This document shows, in pieces, positions 15,531 to 16,103 of a stretch of DNA of 16,103 nucleotides. Numbering within the stretch: the stretch's first letter is position 1; each line of letters begins with the position of its first letter. The translations under genes were made by a program, and so were the position numbers. Source of the stretch: an uncultured Prevotellaceae bacterium (GTDB lineage: Bacteria > Bacteroidota > Bacteroidia > Bacteroidales > Bacteroidaceae); the NCBI GenBank assembly GCA_945827465.1, contig CALZOH010000048.1, forward strand, positions 1-16,103. The letters are read 5' to 3'. Below the pieces are notes generated by a model, which was not told where the DNA came from, did no database searches, and worked only from the letters and a program-made list of their open reading frames with translations.

Positions 15531-15568
15531 AGGCACGATTCTTCGGAATGCGTGCCTTTATTTTGTTT
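15531..15568 (+). terminator. Intrinsic terminator of the ferredoxin gene
   Basis: AGGCACG-ATTC-TTCG-GAAT-G-CGTGCCT gives an 11-bp stem with one bulged G and a stable TTCG tetraloop (15531-15557). A T-rich tail, TTTATTTTGTTT, follows immediately. It lies 32 bases past the stop codon. Confidence 0.88.
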
Positions 15569-15585
15569 ATCACACGGCTCTTTAA

Positions 15586-15757
15586 TTTAACCCAAATCGG
15601 TCATTAGCGTTATGATGATAACAACTCTTGTTTTTGTTCAGATGTCTCTACGTTTTGAGGGCGCAATGGGGTTCCATTGCAACCGAAAAACGGAAAGGCA
15701 GATGACAAAAAGAAAGTTTGTTTGCGCATAATAGTCTAATGACCGATTTGGGTTAAA
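15586..15757. repeat. Segment bounded by a perfect 22-bp inverted repeat (inverton- or MITE-like)
   Basis: The left arm at 15586-15607 is TTTAACCCAAATCGG plus TCATTAG. The right arm at 15736-15757 is its exact reverse complement. The 172-base unit has a small internal hairpin GCAATGG-GGTT-CCATTGC (15663-15680) and no credible gene. The 42 bases around the right arm (15716-15757) match 16041-16082 at 35 positions. Confidence 0.75.
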
Positions 15758-15820
15758 CTCTGGCATTGTTTGGCAACAACCTAAACAAGTAACATTTACC
15801 CCAAGAACAACCTCTATAAA

Positions 15821-15999
15821 CCCAAATCGGTCATTAGAAACTGATTTTTTCCGTGGCACGTCTGTAACTCGTTAATATACAATGCTAGTCTAAACTGATT
15901 TTCTAATGACCGCCATTAGAAAATTGCAATTATAAATTGCTATATATCTGATAGTTACAAATCGCACCACGAAGATCAGTTTCTAATGACCGATTTGGG
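15821..15999. repeat. Second segment bounded by a perfect 25-bp inverted repeat
   Basis: The left arm at 15821-15845 reads CCCAAATCGGTCATTAG then AAACTGAT. The right arm at 15975-15999 is the exact reverse complement. Total length is 179 bases, close to the 172 of the preceding unit, and the arms share the 17-base core CTAATGACCGATTTGGG. The interiors of the two units do not look alike. Confidence 0.75.
15898..15924. repeat. Truncated repeat copy forming an internal hairpin
   Basis: ATTTTCTAATG (15898-15908), loop ACCGC, CATTAGAAAAT (15914-15924): a perfect 11-bp inverted repeat in the middle of the second segment. Its left arm runs into CTAATGACCG, the first ten bases of the repeat core. 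A smaller AT-rich stem GCAATT-ATA-AATTGC follows at 15926-15940. Confidence 0.6.
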
Positions 16000-16040
16000 A
16001 TAAATATAAGGAATGCCTTGTTGGGTTAAATTGAAGGAAT

Positions 16041-16082
16041 GTTTGTTGGCGCAAAACAATCTAATGACCGATTGAGGTTTAA
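16041..16082. repeat. Diverged right-hand repeat copy
   Basis: CTAATGACCGATTGAGG plus TTTAA (16061-16082), with upstream flank from 16041, aligns to 15716-15757 at 35 of 42 positions. It lies in plus orientation 21 bases before the window edge, so a partner arm may lie beyond. Short direct repeats of AAGGAATG occur just upstream, between 16008 and 16041. Confidence 0.6.
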
Positions 16083-16103
16083 TCAGCAAAACGATTCGGA
16101 GAT

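Noticed and set aside
15638..15859. 73-codon minus-strand frame in the repeat region
   Set aside because: It begins at GTG, runs through two repeat arms and has no recognisable protein features.
15586..15999. Insertion sequence
   Set aside because: The segments are under 200 bases and encode no transposase; only a non-autonomous element could apply, and target duplications were not evident.
15586..16082. CRISPR array
   Set aside because: Copies alternate in orientation and spacing varies from about 60 to 130 bases; no regular repeat-spacer pattern and no cas genes.

Overview
The window looks like a Bacteroidales chromosome (Bacteroides/Prevotella-type lineage). The main sign is five promoter-like sites with the Bacteroidetes -7 box TAnnTTTG, one of them with a TTTG -33 box at the ideal 19-base spacing. 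Starts lack a Shine-Dalgarno motif, and the gene content (YraN, a BirA without a DNA-binding domain, DUF1343/NamZ, DUF5009-type acyltransferases) fits. I cannot name the species. No phage, transposase, CRISPR, rRNA or tRNA gene is visible.

Left third (1-4022): housekeeping genes. A minus-strand operon reads yraN > birA > MATE exporter. A divergent plus-strand operon reads tadA > pyrH, and the two promoters overlap between yraN and tadA. A solitary secreted beta-helix protein follows (4104-5666). It converges on the next operon with only three bases between the stop codons.

Middle (5670-13104): a tightly packed four-gene minus-strand operon. In transcription order it encodes a large secreted Amidase_3-type protein with a golvesin-like insert and a fibronectin-like domain, a secreted metallophosphoesterase fused to a PQQ-type beta-propeller, NamZ (exo-N-acetylmuramidase, DUF1343), and a membrane acyltransferase of the HGSNAT/DUF5009 family. 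Gene junctions are 1-2 bases. The likely theme is breakdown or salvage of peptidoglycan outside the inner membrane: the amidase strips peptides, NamZ trims MurNAc from glycan ends, and the other two modify a product or carrier. The last part is inference. A second, paralogous acyltransferase (13888-14997) has its own promoter. Between them lies a 783-base gene-free stretch with an array of TGACAAA/TTTGTCA motifs and several hairpins.

Right end (15000-16103): a 56-residue 2[4Fe-4S] ferredoxin with a clear promoter and an excellent terminator. About 520 bases follow that carry six copies of a repeat with core CTAATGACCGATTTGGG. Four of these form two perfect inverted-repeat pairs (22 and 25 bp) that bound segments of about 172 and 179 bases. 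The same core also forms a hairpin behind the second acyltransferase gene. The size and layout resemble invertible DNA segments or a MITE/BIME-like repeat family. This is the most unexplained structure in the window.
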